64,000 bases of DNA from Variovorax sp. PCZ-1 (GTDB lineage Bacteria; Pseudomonadota; Gammaproteobacteria; Burkholderiales; Burkholderiaceae_C). The stretch is taken from assembly GCF_018413605.1 (NCBI RefSeq), contig NZ_JAHCDN010000001.1:248001-312000 (forward strand), read 5' to 3'. Both the position numbers and the translations under genes were made by a program. Each line of letters begins with the position of its first letter. Position 1 is the first letter of the stretch. Below are positions 33,034-41,040 of the stretch, in pieces. The notes under the pieces were generated by a model. That model did not search any database. It saw nothing but the letters and a program-made list of their open reading frames with translations, and had not been told where the DNA came from.

Positions 33034-33681
33034 ATGAACTCCGCACTTGATGCATCAGCTTGGCAAGCCGCCTGCGACAGTTATGCTGAGCAATCGTGGC
33101 AGGCGATTTCCCATCCGCGCGCGGCCTACTTTGCGAGTTTTGGCGCCTTGCACGTGGCAGTGGCCGAGCTGCTGCTTGAGCGCAGCGATGAGCTGGCCAG
33201 CATAGGTGAGCGACGCGTGGTTCATATTGAGAACACAGCTGGCTTGCTTGCGGTTTACAGCCCGAGCAAACGCATGGTTCAACTGCGCGCACACAACACG
33301 GCTTTGGCGCAAATTGCGCGAGGTATGGTCCTGAGCTCACGCATCATGCCAAGCTCTGCGGATCTACTCGATGGCGCAGCGGCCCAAGGCTTTCAAACTT
33401 GGCCTATTGGCGCGCTGTATTGGCATTATGGACAAGCCTCGCTCGCTGCAATCGAGCATTTGCCAAAACTCGCTCAGCACAGAATGCATATACGGCGTTT
33501 CCCCCCAATTGATCCTTCGGCCCTGCTGATGCGCCAATTGCATCTGATCCATCTGCTCAGCCACCATGAGCCGAATTTTGAGCAACTGCTGATGCTTTTG
33601 AAAGACGATGCACACGCTTTTGTTTGCCCAGATCTGGCATCACTTCACCTCACAGGCACTTTACGCATGAGTAAGGCTTGA
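33034..33681 (+). CDS. Uncharacterised protein X2, paralogue of the gene at 32179
   Basis: A 215-residue soluble protein without the basic N-terminal tail of X1. Conserved blocks with X1 extend over nearly the whole chain, with the C-terminal 60 residues closest (RRFPP, LIH and DLASL..TGTLR). The 54-nt gap to X1 holds no promoter that I can see. The pair looks like an old tandem duplication that then diverged. There is no catalytic motif I can name; the paired His/Arg residues suggest a binding role. Confidence 0.68.
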   Translation: MNSALDASAWQAACDSYAEQSWQAISHPRAAYFASFGALHVAVAELLLERSDELASIGERRVVHIENTAGLLAVYSPSKRMVQLRAHNTALAQIARGMVLSSRIMPSSADLLDGAAAQGFQTWPIGALYWHYGQASLAAIEHLPKLAQHRMHIRRFPPIDPSALLMRQLHLIHLLSHHEPNFEQLLMLLKDDAHAFVCPDLASLHLTGTLRMSKA

Positions 33682-33718
33682 CCCAACGGGCTTGGCCACA
33701 TCGGCCTAAAATAGCCCA

Positions 33719-35191
33719 ATGATCTCCCGCGAACCCACCATTGAACGCTTGGCAACAGCACAAGCCCTCCTGCTCACTCCTTTTGGTCTGAATGAGAGCC
33801 ACCTTTTCAAAGCACTTGATGTGATCAAAGCGCATCGTGTGGATGAAGCTGATTTGTATTTCCAATACACGCGCTCGGAAGGCTGGAGCTTGGAGGAGGG
33901 TATTGTAAAAACCGGCTCGTTCTCCATCGATCAGGGCGTAGGCGTGCGTGCGGTCAGTGGTGAGAAGACGGCCTTTGCTTATTCAGACGACATCTCTTGG
34001 GCATCACTCTTGGATGCAGCGCAAACTGTTCGCTCTATTGGTGCTGTTGGCGGCAAAAATAAAGCGCAGGGCGCTACTAAAAAGATAGCGTCTGCACGTC
34101 AACTGTATGGTGGCATTGATCCGATCTCGACATTAGACAGCACAACAAAAGTCAAGCTGCTGGAGAAAGTTGAGAAGCTCGCTCGTGCGAAGGACAAGCG
34201 CATCGTGCAAGTGATGGCAGGCTTGGCCAGCGAATATGACGTGGTGCTGATCGCGCGCGCAGATGGCACGCTGGCGGCTGACGTGCGCCCCCTGGTGCGC
34301 TTGTCTGTGACGGTGATTGCTGAGCAAAAAATTGGCGGCGAAATGAAGCGCGAGATGGGCTCAGGCGGTGGCGGCGGCCGCTTTGGGCTGGCTTATTTTG
34401 ATGATGCACACATCGAAGAGTATGTGAGCAGTGCAGTCAAAGCGGCGCTCACGAATCTGGAATCCCGCCCTGCGCCTGCGGGCGAGATGACCGTGGTGCT
34501 CGGCCCCGGCTGGCCAGGTGTGCTCTTGCACGAAGCTGTTGGCCACGGCCTGGAAGGCGATTTCAATCGCAAAGGCTCCAGCGCCTTCGCTGGCATGATT
34601 GGCAAGCGCGTCGCTGCAAAGGGCGTCACGGTACTGGATGACGGCACGATTGCAGATCGCCGTGGCTCGCTCAATGTGGATGACGAAGGCCATGCCACGC
34701 AGAAAAATGTGCTGATCGAAGATGGCATCTTGAAGGGCTATATCCAAGACAGCATGAATGCGCGCTTGATGAAGGTCAAGCCCACAGGCAATGGCCGCCG
34801 CGAAAGCTATGCTGCAGTGCCCATGCCGCGCATGACCAATACTTACATGCTCGGCGGCGATAAAACACCAGAAGAAATCGTGGCCAGTATCAAGCGCGGC
34901 CTCTATGCCACGAATTTCGGTGGTGGGCAGGTGGATATCACCTCCGGTAAATTTGTGTTCTCTGCCAGCGAAGCCTTCTGGGTAGAAAACGGCAAGATTC
35001 AATACCCCGTGAAGGGCGCAACCATCGTGGGCTCAGGCCCCGAGTCGCTCAAAAAAGTCACGATGATCGGCAACGACCTCGCATTGGATTCTGGCGTGGG
35101 TGTCTGTGGCAAAGAAGGCCAGAGTGTTCCGGTCGGTGTCGGTCAACCGACATTGCGCCTGGAAGGGCTCACAGTAGGTGGCACAGCATGA
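33719..35191 (+). CDS. tldD: TldD metalloprotease subunit
   Basis: TldD pairs with TldE (PmbA) in a zinc protease that trims unfolded peptides such as microcin B17 precursor or CcdA. The zinc motif HEAVGHGLEGDF (HExxxH, near residue 265) and GGGGGRFGLAYF glycine-rich loop are present, and the C-terminal VGVGQPTLRLEGLTVGGTA is typical. At 490 residues it is slightly longer than E. coli TldD (481). A repeat copy is translated at about residues 111-124 (34049-34089). No tldE is adjacent. Confidence 0.93.
   Translation: MISREPTIERLATAQALLLTPFGLNESHLFKALDVIKAHRVDEADLYFQYTRSEGWSLEEGIVKTGSFSIDQGVGVRAVSGEKTAFAYSDDISWASLLDAAQTVRSIGAVGGKNKAQGATKKIASARQLYGGIDPISTLDSTTKVKLLEKVEKLARAKDKRIVQVMAGLASEYDVVLIARADGTLAADVRPLVRLSVTVIAEQKIGGEMKREMGSGGGGGRFGLAYFDDAHIEEYVSSAVKAALTNLESRPAPAGEMTVVLGPGWPGVLLHEAVGHGLEGDFNRKGSSAFAGMIGKRVAAKGVTVLDDGTIADRRGSLNVDDEGHATQKNVLIEDGILKGYIQDSMNARLMKVKPTGNGRRESYAAVPMPRMTNTYMLGGDKTPEEIVASIKRGLYATNFGGGQVDITSGKFVFSASEAFWVENGKIQYPVKGATIVGSGPESLKKVTMIGNDLALDSGVGVCGKEGQSVPVGVGQPTLRLEGLTVGGTA
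34049..34089 (+). repeat. Dispersed GCTATT repeat, copy 9, inside tldD
   Basis: Forward orientation, decayed at the left: GGCGGC, AAAAATAAAGCGCAGG and GCGCTACTAAAAAGATAGC. It is read as GGKNKAQGATKKIAS, a charged loop. Confidence 0.7.
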
Positions 35192-35306
35192 TGCTGCTGT
35201 GCAGCTTCGCAACAAAACTGCAAATTCTTACATCGCCCTTGCGGCGATAACGACTATTCGTCGGACGACCCTAAAATGAGTTGCTGTTTGCGCTGACAAT
35301 CGCGCC

Positions 35307-35888
35307 ATGTTCGGTCAATCACGATTCCAACTCAACGCTGAAACAGGGCTGCCTGATATTCGCGATTTTGCAGAATTTGGCGCAGCGCTGCGCAGCATGT
35401 CCACCGATGGTGAGACGCATCGCTTATCCGATGGCATGGGAGAGCTGTCTGCAGCCATTGAGCGTGTGGGAAAAGCCCTCTCCAGCCATCAGCGCGGCGC
35501 TACGGTAGGTCCGCTGCTTGTTGATTTACTCACAGCTTTGCGCAAGCATCGCCAGCTTGTTGTGAGCCTGTCGGAGAGCTGGCGCAGCCTCTACGAATAC
35601 GCCTCTTACCTTGCTGCATTGAACAACTTCCGCGTGTTGGTCGGCCAATGGCTGGTCGAACGCAACATCAGCGGAGATAACGAGGTGGTGATTGAAGATT
35701 TCGAAATGATTGGCTGGCGCACTTTGGGGGAAGGCTTGATGATGATCGATATTCACGAGCAAGCTCTTTCGCAAGCTCACCAAGAATCCGCACTCGGCAA
35801 TATCGATGAATCCCGCTTGGCCAAGGCCAAGAATTGGTGGGGGCAATTGCGAGGCAAACAGGAAGACTTTGAGCACTCCAACGCGTGA
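35307..35888 (+). CDS. Uncharacterised 193-aa helical protein
   Basis: I do not recognise it. It appears soluble and mostly helical: a central LLVDLLTALRKHRQLVVSL helix and the Trp-rich SESWRSLYEY stretch, with an acidic C-terminal tail KQEDFEHSNA. No signal peptide, membrane segment or Cys/His cluster. It is preceded by a 115-nt gap containing a small ATCGCC/GGCGAT hairpin near 35231-35247 without a T-run, and followed by the aromatic attenuator region. Confidence 0.55.
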   Translation: MFGQSRFQLNAETGLPDIRDFAEFGAALRSMSTDGETHRLSDGMGELSAAIERVGKALSSHQRGATVGPLLVDLLTALRKHRQLVVSLSESWRSLYEYASYLAALNNFRVLVGQWLVERNISGDNEVVIEDFEMIGWRTLGEGLMMIDIHEQALSQAHQESALGNIDESRLAKAKNWWGQLRGKQEDFEHSNA

Positions 35889-35926
35889 TTTTTGAGCCTT
35901 GGCTATTCCGTGTTAACATTTCAGCT

Positions 35927-35992
35927 ATGCAAAATTTCTTTTACTTTTACTTTTGGTTCTCAGTCCCCGGCGGACGAGAGGCAAATGCATAG
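35927..35992 (+). CDS. Aromatic-rich leader peptide
   Basis: A 21-codon open frame whose residues 4-11 read FFYFYFWF: five Phe, two Tyr and one Trp in a row. It sits 83 nt before the DAHP synthase gene and overlaps an antiterminator arm, so it is the sensor of an attenuator that responds to charged tRNA-Phe, tRNA-Tyr and perhaps tRNA-Trp. No Shine-Dalgarno sequence is clear. A promoter-like pair (TTGAGC at 35892, TAACAT at 35914) would place the transcript start within a few bases of its ATG, so the leader might be translated from a leaderless message; that is inference. Confidence 0.85.
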   Translation: MQNFFYFYFWFSVPGGREANA

Positions 35993-36048
35993 GTAAATCC
36001 TGCACCCCTCATCAAACCGCCGGGCTCACAAGCTTAGGCGGTTTTTTT
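35966..36048 (+). promoter_or_regulatory. Transcription attenuator: antiterminator and terminator of DAHP synthase gene
   Basis: The terminator is AAACCGCC (36014-36021) paired with GGCGGTTT (36037-36044), ending in TTTTTTT at 36042-36048, with an inner GCT/AGC pair. The competing antiterminator is CCCGGCGG (35966-35973, inside the leader frame) with CCGCCGGG (36017-36024), a perfect 8-bp match. A ribosome paused early in the Phe/Tyr run would leave CCCGGCGG free and let transcription continue; one that reaches the stop at 35992 would cover it and let the terminator form. Confidence 0.88.
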
Positions 36049-36075
36049 ATGTTTTGTTATTTCTAGGAGCGCAAT

Positions 36076-37200
36076 ATGTCCAACACCAACAACCAAGACG
36101 CGTGGTATCCACCCGGCAGCCAACCGCAAGACCGCACCAGTCAAACCGACGACGCCCGCATCAAGGACATCACCGTGCTCCCTCCACCTGAACACCTCAT
36201 CCGCTTCTTCCCGATTCGCGGCACGCCCATCGAATCGCTGATCGAGCGCACGCGCAAAAGCATTCAAAACATCATGCACGGCAAAGATGATCGCCTGCTG
36301 GTAGTGATCGGCCCTTGCTCGATTCACGATCCTGCTGCTGCGCTGGATTACGCACGTCGCTTGAAGGATGTGCGCGAGAAGTACGCTGACACTTTAGAAA
36401 TCGTGATGCGCGTGTATTTCGAAAAGCCGCGCACCACCGTGGGCTGGAAAGGTCTCATCAACGACCCATACCTCGATGAGAGCTACCGCATCGACGAAGG
36501 CCTGCGCATTGCGCGTCAATTGCTCATTGAAATCAACCGTATTGGCTTACCTGCAGGCAGCGAATTCCTCGATGTGATCTCGCCGCAATACATCGGCGAT
36601 CTGATCGCTTGGGGCGCAATCGGCGCGCGCACCACCGAGAGCCAAGTGCATCGTGAGCTCGCTTCTGGCCTCTCTGCACCGATTGGCTTCAAAAACGGGA
36701 CTGACGGCAACATCAAAATTGCTACCGATGCGATTCAAGCCGCAGCCAACGGTCATCACTTTCTATCCGTGCACAAAAACGGCCAAGTGGCCGTGGTGCA
36801 AACCAATGGCAACAAAGATTGCCATGTGATTCTGCGCGGTGGCAAGGCGCCGAACTACGATGCAGCAAGCGTCGCCGCTGCGTGCAAAGATTTAGCTGCG
36901 GCCAAGCTGCCGCAAACCTTGATGGTCGATTGCAGCCACGCGAATTCATCCAAGCAGCATGAGAAGCAGCTCGATGTGGCGCGCGATATTGCAACGCAGA
37001 TTCAAGGTGGCAGCAAGAGCGTTTTCGGCGTGATGCTGGAAAGCCACCTCAATGCCGGCGCTCAAAAATTCACCCCCGGCAAAGACGATGTTGCCAAGCT
37101 TGCCTACGGCCAAAGCATCACCGACGCTTGCTTGGGTTGGGATGATTCGATGGCAGCTTTGCAAGTCTTGTCGCAAGCTGTGAAGGCGCGTCGAAATTAA
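36076..37200 (+). CDS. aroG: 3-deoxy-7-phosphoheptulonate (DAHP) synthase, class I
   Basis: It condenses phosphoenolpyruvate and erythrose 4-phosphate as the first step of the shikimate pathway. VVIGPCSIHDPAAALDYARRL, in two halves of up to 20, and the metal sites C in GPCS, HE-type residues in VMLESHLNAG and D in TDACLGWDD agree with class I alpha enzymes. The 374 residues are slightly longer than E. coli AroG (350) because of an extended N-terminus that normally carries the feedback-inhibitor contacts. The isozyme (Phe-, Tyr- or Trp-sensitive) cannot be set by eye, so the symbol is a class label. An AGGAGC ribosome site lies before the ATG. The attenuator upstream governs it. Confidence 0.9.
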   Translation: MSNTNNQDAWYPPGSQPQDRTSQTDDARIKDITVLPPPEHLIRFFPIRGTPIESLIERTRKSIQNIMHGKDDRLLVVIGPCSIHDPAAALDYARRLKDVREKYADTLEIVMRVYFEKPRTTVGWKGLINDPYLDESYRIDEGLRIARQLLIEINRIGLPAGSEFLDVISPQYIGDLIAWGAIGARTTESQVHRELASGLSAPIGFKNGTDGNIKIATDAIQAAANGHHFLSVHKNGQVAVVQTNGNKDCHVILRGGKAPNYDAASVAAACKDLAAAKLPQTLMVDCSHANSSKQHEKQLDVARDIATQIQGGSKSVFGVMLESHLNAGAQKFTPGKDDVAKLAYGQSITDACLGWDDSMAALQVLSQAVKARRN

Positions 37201-37250
37201 TTGGGGTCAGAACCTAATTAATTTTCCTCGGTGTGCTCTGGTTTGGGCAC

Positions 37251-37356
37251 GCCGGTTTCGGTTGGGCTATCCCCCTCCGAAAATGTCCTCCGGCTGGCGC
37301 TGCGCGCGTGCCTCCCCCTTTATTTTTCTGCGGGAGATAGCCCAACCGAAATCGGC
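37251..37356 (+). ncRNA. Stem-loop element A (CCTCC/GGAGG core) downstream of DAHP synthase
   Basis: Outer arms 37251-37271 and 37336-37356 pair at 20 of 21 positions plus one G-T. An inner stem GAAAA (37279-37283) pairs with TTTTC (37324-37328). The loop holds TGTCCTCCGGC (37284-37294), a GC-rich mini-hairpin and CCTCCCCCTTTAT (37311-37323), shared with elements B and C. It begins 50 nt after the aroG stop. RNA or DNA function, and the active strand, are not established. Confidence 0.7.
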
Positions 37357-37395
37357 GGACTAAGGCCATGTGCTCTCAAAAGATAAACGTTTAAC

Positions 37396-37444
37396 GCTAT
37401 TAAATATATAGCATCTTACGCAGTAAATACGCCGGCTAACTGCC
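37396..37444 (-). repeat. Dispersed GCTATT repeat, copy 10
   Basis: Reverse orientation: GCTATTAAATATATAGC, then ATCTTACGCAGTAAATAC and GCCGGCTAACTGCC. It is in the 352-nt gap between aroG and the GMC gene. The rest of the gap holds element A, a TTGGGGTCAGAACC fragment at 37201 that matches the start of a similar piece near 39227, and little else. Confidence 0.82.
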
Positions 37445-37552
37445 ATTTTCTATCTCAAAGCTAGTCTTAAGGGTAATTCCGCATCATTTATGGTGTGGGT
37501 CTCTAAAAACTCTTCGCGCACGGGCTTACCATGTGTGCGAGGAGATATTGAG

Positions 37553-39151
37553 ATGTTTGACTACGTGATCGTTGGTGGTGGCTCGGCCGGTTGTGTGTTG
37601 GCCTCGCGCCTGAGTGAAGATCCTGCTATTCGTGTGGCGCTATTGGAAGCGGGGCCGGTAGATTCTTCCATCTTGATCCATTGCCCTGCTGGTTTGGCAG
37701 TGATGGCGCAAACGAAGATTGCCAACTGGGCTTACGAAACCGTGCCGCAAAAAGGCTTGAATGGCCGCAAAGGCTATCAGCCGCGCGGCAAAGTGTTGGG
37801 CGGCTCCAGCTCGATCAACGCGATGATCTACGCGCGTGGCCAGCATCAAGACTATGACGATTGGGCGGCAGAGGGCAACGCTGGCTGGGCGTGGAACGAT
37901 GTGCTGCCCTACTTCAAACGCTCAGAGCACAACGAGCGCGGCGCGAGTGATCTGCATGGCACGGGTGGCCCGCTCAACGTCAAAGACCTCACCACGCCCA
38001 ATCGCTTCGGCCCTATCTTCGTCGAAGCAGGCCGCCAAGCCGGTTACCCGGTCAACCATGACTTCAATGGCGCGAGCCAAGAAGGTGTGGGTATGTATCA
38101 GGTGACCCATAAAAACGGCGAGCGCTGGAGCGCGGCCAAAGGCTATCTCACGCCGAATTTAGGCCGCCCCAATCTGCAAGTCATCACCGGCGCGCATGCC
38201 ACGCGCGTTCTGTTTGAAGGCAAGCGCGCTACTGGCGTGGAGTATCGCCATGAAGGCCAGCTTAAGACGATTCAGGCCGCAGGCGAAGTGTTGCTCAGCG
38301 GCGGCGCATTCGCATCGCCCCAGCTCCTCATGCTCTCAGGCGTGGGCGCAGGCGCGCATCTGCAAGCCAATGGCATCAGCACGCTGCATGATCTGCCTGG
38401 CGTTGGCCAGCATTTGCATGATCACATGGATGCCGTGCAGGTGTATAACGCGCCGCAGCTCACCGATCTCTTCGGCCTCTCGTTCACCGCCATGATCAAT
38501 GGCTTCAAAGGCATCATGGAATGGCGCAACACGCGCACCGGCATGATGACGACCAACTTCGCCGAAGCCGGCGGCTTCATCAAAAGCTCGCCCGATGAAT
38601 CGCGCCCCGATCTGCAATTCCATTTTGTCATTGGCAAGCTCATCAACCACGGCCGCACACCCACCTGGGGTCATGGCTACTCCTGCCACGTCTGCGTGCT
38701 CCGCCCCAAGAGCCGAGGCAGTGTGCAGCTCGCGAGCAAAGATCCCTTCGCCGCGCCGCTCATCGATCCCGCATTCATGCAAGATGCGGATGACGTGCAA
38801 CGCATGGTCAAAGGCTTCAAGCTCATGCGCGCTCTCATGAATCAGCCAGCACTCGCAGGCTTTGCCGGCAAAGAGCTGCCGCTCTCAGGCACATCGCAAA
38901 CCGACGCGCAAATCGAGCAATTCATCCGCAACAACGGCGACACGATTTATCACCCTGTAGGCACTTGCCGCATGGGCAATGGAGCGCTTGATGTTGTCGA
39001 TGCCCGCCTGCGAGTTCACGGCATGCAAAACCTCCGGGTCATCGACGCATCCATCATGCCTGCTCTGGTCAGCGGCAACACGAATGCTCCTACGATCATG
39101 ATTGCGGAGAAGGCGGTGGATATGATTCGTGAAGATGCACGTAGCGCTTGA
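37553..39151 (+). CDS. GMC-family FAD oxidoreductase
   Basis: Choline dehydrogenase-like enzyme that oxidises an alcohol to aldehyde with FAD. The Rossmann motif YVIVGGGSAGCVLASRL is N-terminal, GGSSSINAMIYARG is the first GMC signature and LSGGAFASPQLLMLSG the second; HPVGTCRMG carries the catalytic His and NTNAPTIMIAEK the end of the FAD site. The 532 residues are usual. The ATG at 37553 with a GGAGAT ribosome site seven bases upstream is chosen over the longer frame from 37490. The substrate is unknown and no BetB-type aldehyde dehydrogenase is adjacent. Confidence 0.9.
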   Translation: MFDYVIVGGGSAGCVLASRLSEDPAIRVALLEAGPVDSSILIHCPAGLAVMAQTKIANWAYETVPQKGLNGRKGYQPRGKVLGGSSSINAMIYARGQHQDYDDWAAEGNAGWAWNDVLPYFKRSEHNERGASDLHGTGGPLNVKDLTTPNRFGPIFVEAGRQAGYPVNHDFNGASQEGVGMYQVTHKNGERWSAAKGYLTPNLGRPNLQVITGAHATRVLFEGKRATGVEYRHEGQLKTIQAAGEVLLSGGAFASPQLLMLSGVGAGAHLQANGISTLHDLPGVGQHLHDHMDAVQVYNAPQLTDLFGLSFTAMINGFKGIMEWRNTRTGMMTTNFAEAGGFIKSSPDESRPDLQFHFVIGKLINHGRTPTWGHGYSCHVCVLRPKSRGSVQLASKDPFAAPLIDPAFMQDADDVQRMVKGFKLMRALMNQPALAGFAGKELPLSGTSQTDAQIEQFIRNNGDTIYHPVGTCRMGNGALDVVDARLRVHGMQNLRVIDASIMPALVSGNTNAPTIMIAEKAVDMIREDARSA

Positions 39152-39174
39152 ATTTGAAGCGTTTTGAGCATATC

Positions 39175-39216
39175 GCCGGCATAGATACTGCGCAGAGTGC
39201 TATTGAATTAATAGTA
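39175..39216 (+). repeat. Dispersed GCTATT repeat, copy 11 (left arm of large inverted repeat)
   Basis: Forward orientation: GCCGGC, ATAGATACTGCGCAG and TGCTATTGAATTAATAGTA. With copy 12 it forms a nearly symmetric inverted pair, with further matching GAGAAAAA..GGGTCA pieces inside (39215-39237 and 39283-39315). Confidence 0.85.
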
Positions 39217-39317
39217 GAGAAAAACTGGGGTCAGATCCCAATTCAAGACAACGATCTAACCGGCGCGCATTCAGGACGAGATGAAGCTGGGCTTTGACCC
39301 TCATTTTTCTCTATCAC

Positions 39318-39367
39318 GCTACTAATTCAATAGCGTTCTGCGCAATCAGTATGCCGGCTAACTGGCC
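39318..39367 (-). repeat. Dispersed GCTATT repeat, copy 12 (right arm of large inverted repeat)
   Basis: Reverse orientation: GCTACTAATTCAATAGC, GTTCTGCGCAATCAGTAT and GCCGGCTAACTGGCC. It faces copy 11 in the gap between the convergent GMC and MBL genes. Confidence 0.85.
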
Positions 39368-39391
39368 AAAATGCTCAATAAGACTTGGCAA

Positions 39392-40552
39392 TCAAGGTGT
39401 TGGCTTTCGGCGAGGCAATTTCAAAGTCTGCCCAATCGCCATCACATCAAAGGCCTCTTGTGGCAGTTTTTTTGCATCGCGCGCCACAGCCAAATCTTTT
39501 GGCGGTTGATCGAGCGATTCATCGGTCAAATCAAACGTGCCCCAATGGATGCCGATGCTGCGTTTGGCTTTTAAATCGAGATGGATTTGCACGGCTTCTT
39601 CGGGGTTGACGTGTTGCTCTTTCATGAACCATCTGGGTTCGTATGCGCCGACGGCGATGAGTGCCATATCGAAACCGCCGCCTAAGCTTTCAGTCTGCCG
39701 CGCGGCGAAGTGCTTTTGCGTGTCAATGAAATCTTGGGAGTAGCCGGTGTCGCCGCCGAAGTAGAAATGGAAATCGGGGGCAAACACAGCGAATGCGCCC
39801 CAGAGGGTGGCGCGGCGGTCGGAAAGACCTCGGGCGCTCCAGTGCTGCACGGGTGTGAAATGCACTTCGACTTGGCCGGCGGGCAGCTTGACGGTTTGCG
39901 TGTCCCACCAATCCATTTGCTGCACGTTCGTGATGCCTTCGGCGGCCATCCATTTTTTTACGCCAAGGGGCACGAGGAAGAGAGGCGCGCCGCCGGGCTG
40001 TGCATTCAGTGCTTTCACGCTGGCGGTATCCAGATGGTCGTAATGGTTGTGGGATAGGAGCACGAGGTCAATGCGCGGCAGGTCTTTCAAAGCGATGCCG
40101 GGAGGCTGATAGCGCTTGGGGCCTGCGAAGCTGAAAGGCGAAGCGCGTTCTGAAAACACGGGGTCGGTCAAGATATTGAGCCCACCCATTTGCACCAGCA
40201 TCGTCGCATGGCCGATCCAAGTGATGGCGGGTGCTTGGGCACTGCCAATGTTTGCGCTTACAAACTTCAAATCAGGTGCGACGACGGCTGTGGGCTTTTC
40301 GGGCGGCTTGGGCAGGCCGGCGCGGGCGCGCTCGAATTGCCAGCGCAGCAGATCTAAGCGCGATTTGTCGGTGGCATCGGTGTAGTTGTTTTGGAAACCA
40401 TCGGGGCGGTGGTGTTTTTTAGCGGCGTTGTAGTCTTCGTTCACAGTGGAGCAGGCGCTGAGGCCTAGAAGGGATGAAAATGCTATCAAAAGAATAGCTG
40501 TTCGCGCAGTATCTACGCCGGCGAATCGATGATTTCGCTTAAAAAATGCCAT
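39392..40552 (-). CDS. MBL-fold metallohydrolase lipoprotein (UlaG/NAPE-PLD-like)
   Basis: The MBL motif SHNHYDHLD and the later GGDTGYS and GAYEP pieces place it in the metallo-beta-lactamase superfamily of the NAPE-PLD/UlaG kind, acting on phosphodiesters or lactones. The N-terminus MAFFKRNHRFAGVDTARTA runs into a hydrophobic ILLIAFSSLLGLSAC with a lipobox (LSAC), so it is probably an outer-membrane or periplasmic lipoprotein. That signal peptide is largely encoded by dispersed-repeat copy 13. At 386 residues the length is usual. Substrate unknown. Confidence 0.83.
   Translation of the reverse strand: MAFFKRNHRFAGVDTARTAILLIAFSSLLGLSACSTVNEDYNAAKKHHRPDGFQNNYTDATDKSRLDLLRWQFERARAGLPKPPEKPTAVVAPDLKFVSANIGSAQAPAITWIGHATMLVQMGGLNILTDPVFSERASPFSFAGPKRYQPPGIALKDLPRIDLVLLSHNHYDHLDTASVKALNAQPGGAPLFLVPLGVKKWMAAEGITNVQQMDWWDTQTVKLPAGQVEVHFTPVQHWSARGLSDRRATLWGAFAVFAPDFHFYFGGDTGYSQDFIDTQKHFAARQTESLGGGFDMALIAVGAYEPRWFMKEQHVNPEEAVQIHLDLKAKRSIGIHWGTFDLTDESLDQPPKDLAVARDAKKLPQEAFDVMAIGQTLKLPRRKPTP
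40483..40523 (-). repeat. Dispersed GCTATT repeat, copy 13, encoding a lipoprotein signal peptide
   Basis: On the plus strand GCTATCAAAAGAATAGC, TGTTCGCGCAGTATCTAC and GCCGGC. The minus-strand gene reads it in the forward sense as FAGVDTARTAILLIA. Confidence 0.85.
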
Positions 40553-40573
40553 ATAAGCTACGATACAAAGCCT

Positions 40574-41029
40574 TTAGAGCAGGCGCACAGCTGCCACGGC
40601 AGCGCAGCCCAAAATGAAGTTCAGCACCACGAGTTTGTGGATTTGCCCTGCTTTAGCTGCGGCAGTTGGCCAGTTCGCAGCATCAACCGCACGCTTGAGC
40701 CCTTTAAATCCCGCAAAATAAATGTGGCCAAACACCAGCATCATCGTGATCCCGAGGCCAAACATCAGATGCCAGCCCAGGGGGATACTGGGCATGCCCA
40801 CAGCTTTTGCGCCAGCGCCATACAAATGCAAACCGCTGAGCAAAAGCACGGCAATTGCTCCGAGCACGATAGCAAAGAAGCGTTGCAGCACTTGAGCCAG
40901 GAAGGACAGGCGCGCTGCGCCTTCGAGCTGCGCGAGCAGTGCGGGACGCAGTGCAAAGAGCATGAAGGCCATGCCGCCAAGCCAGACGATGCCGGCTGCC
41001 AGATGAAGGAGTTTGATGAAGGTGATCAT
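40574..41029 (-). CDS. CopD-like integral membrane protein
   Basis: A 151-residue four-helix membrane protein. The opening ITFIKLLHLAAGIVWLGGMAFM, given here in two pieces, and its single His-x(n)-His pattern match CopD/DUF4149-type proteins thought to handle copper or heme in the membrane; no metal-binding role is shown here. The start is 135 nt from the atpI ATG and divergent from the ATP synthase operon, so the two may share a promoter region (41030-41106). Family call moderate, function open. Confidence 0.72.
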   Translation of the reverse strand: MITFIKLLHLAAGIVWLGGMAFMLFALRPALLAQLEGAARLSFLAQVLQRFFAIVLGAIAVLLLSGLHLYGAGAKAVGMPSIPLGWHLMFGLGITMMLVFGHIYFAGFKGLKRAVDAANWPTAAAKAGQIHKLVVLNFILGCAAVAAVRLL

Positions 41030-41040
41030 GGGTGGATTGT

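Noticed and set aside
39227-39240. TGGGGTCAGATCCC as an insertion sequence end
   Set aside because: No transposase or matching far end is nearby; it is kept only as a resemblance to REP/RAYT sequences.
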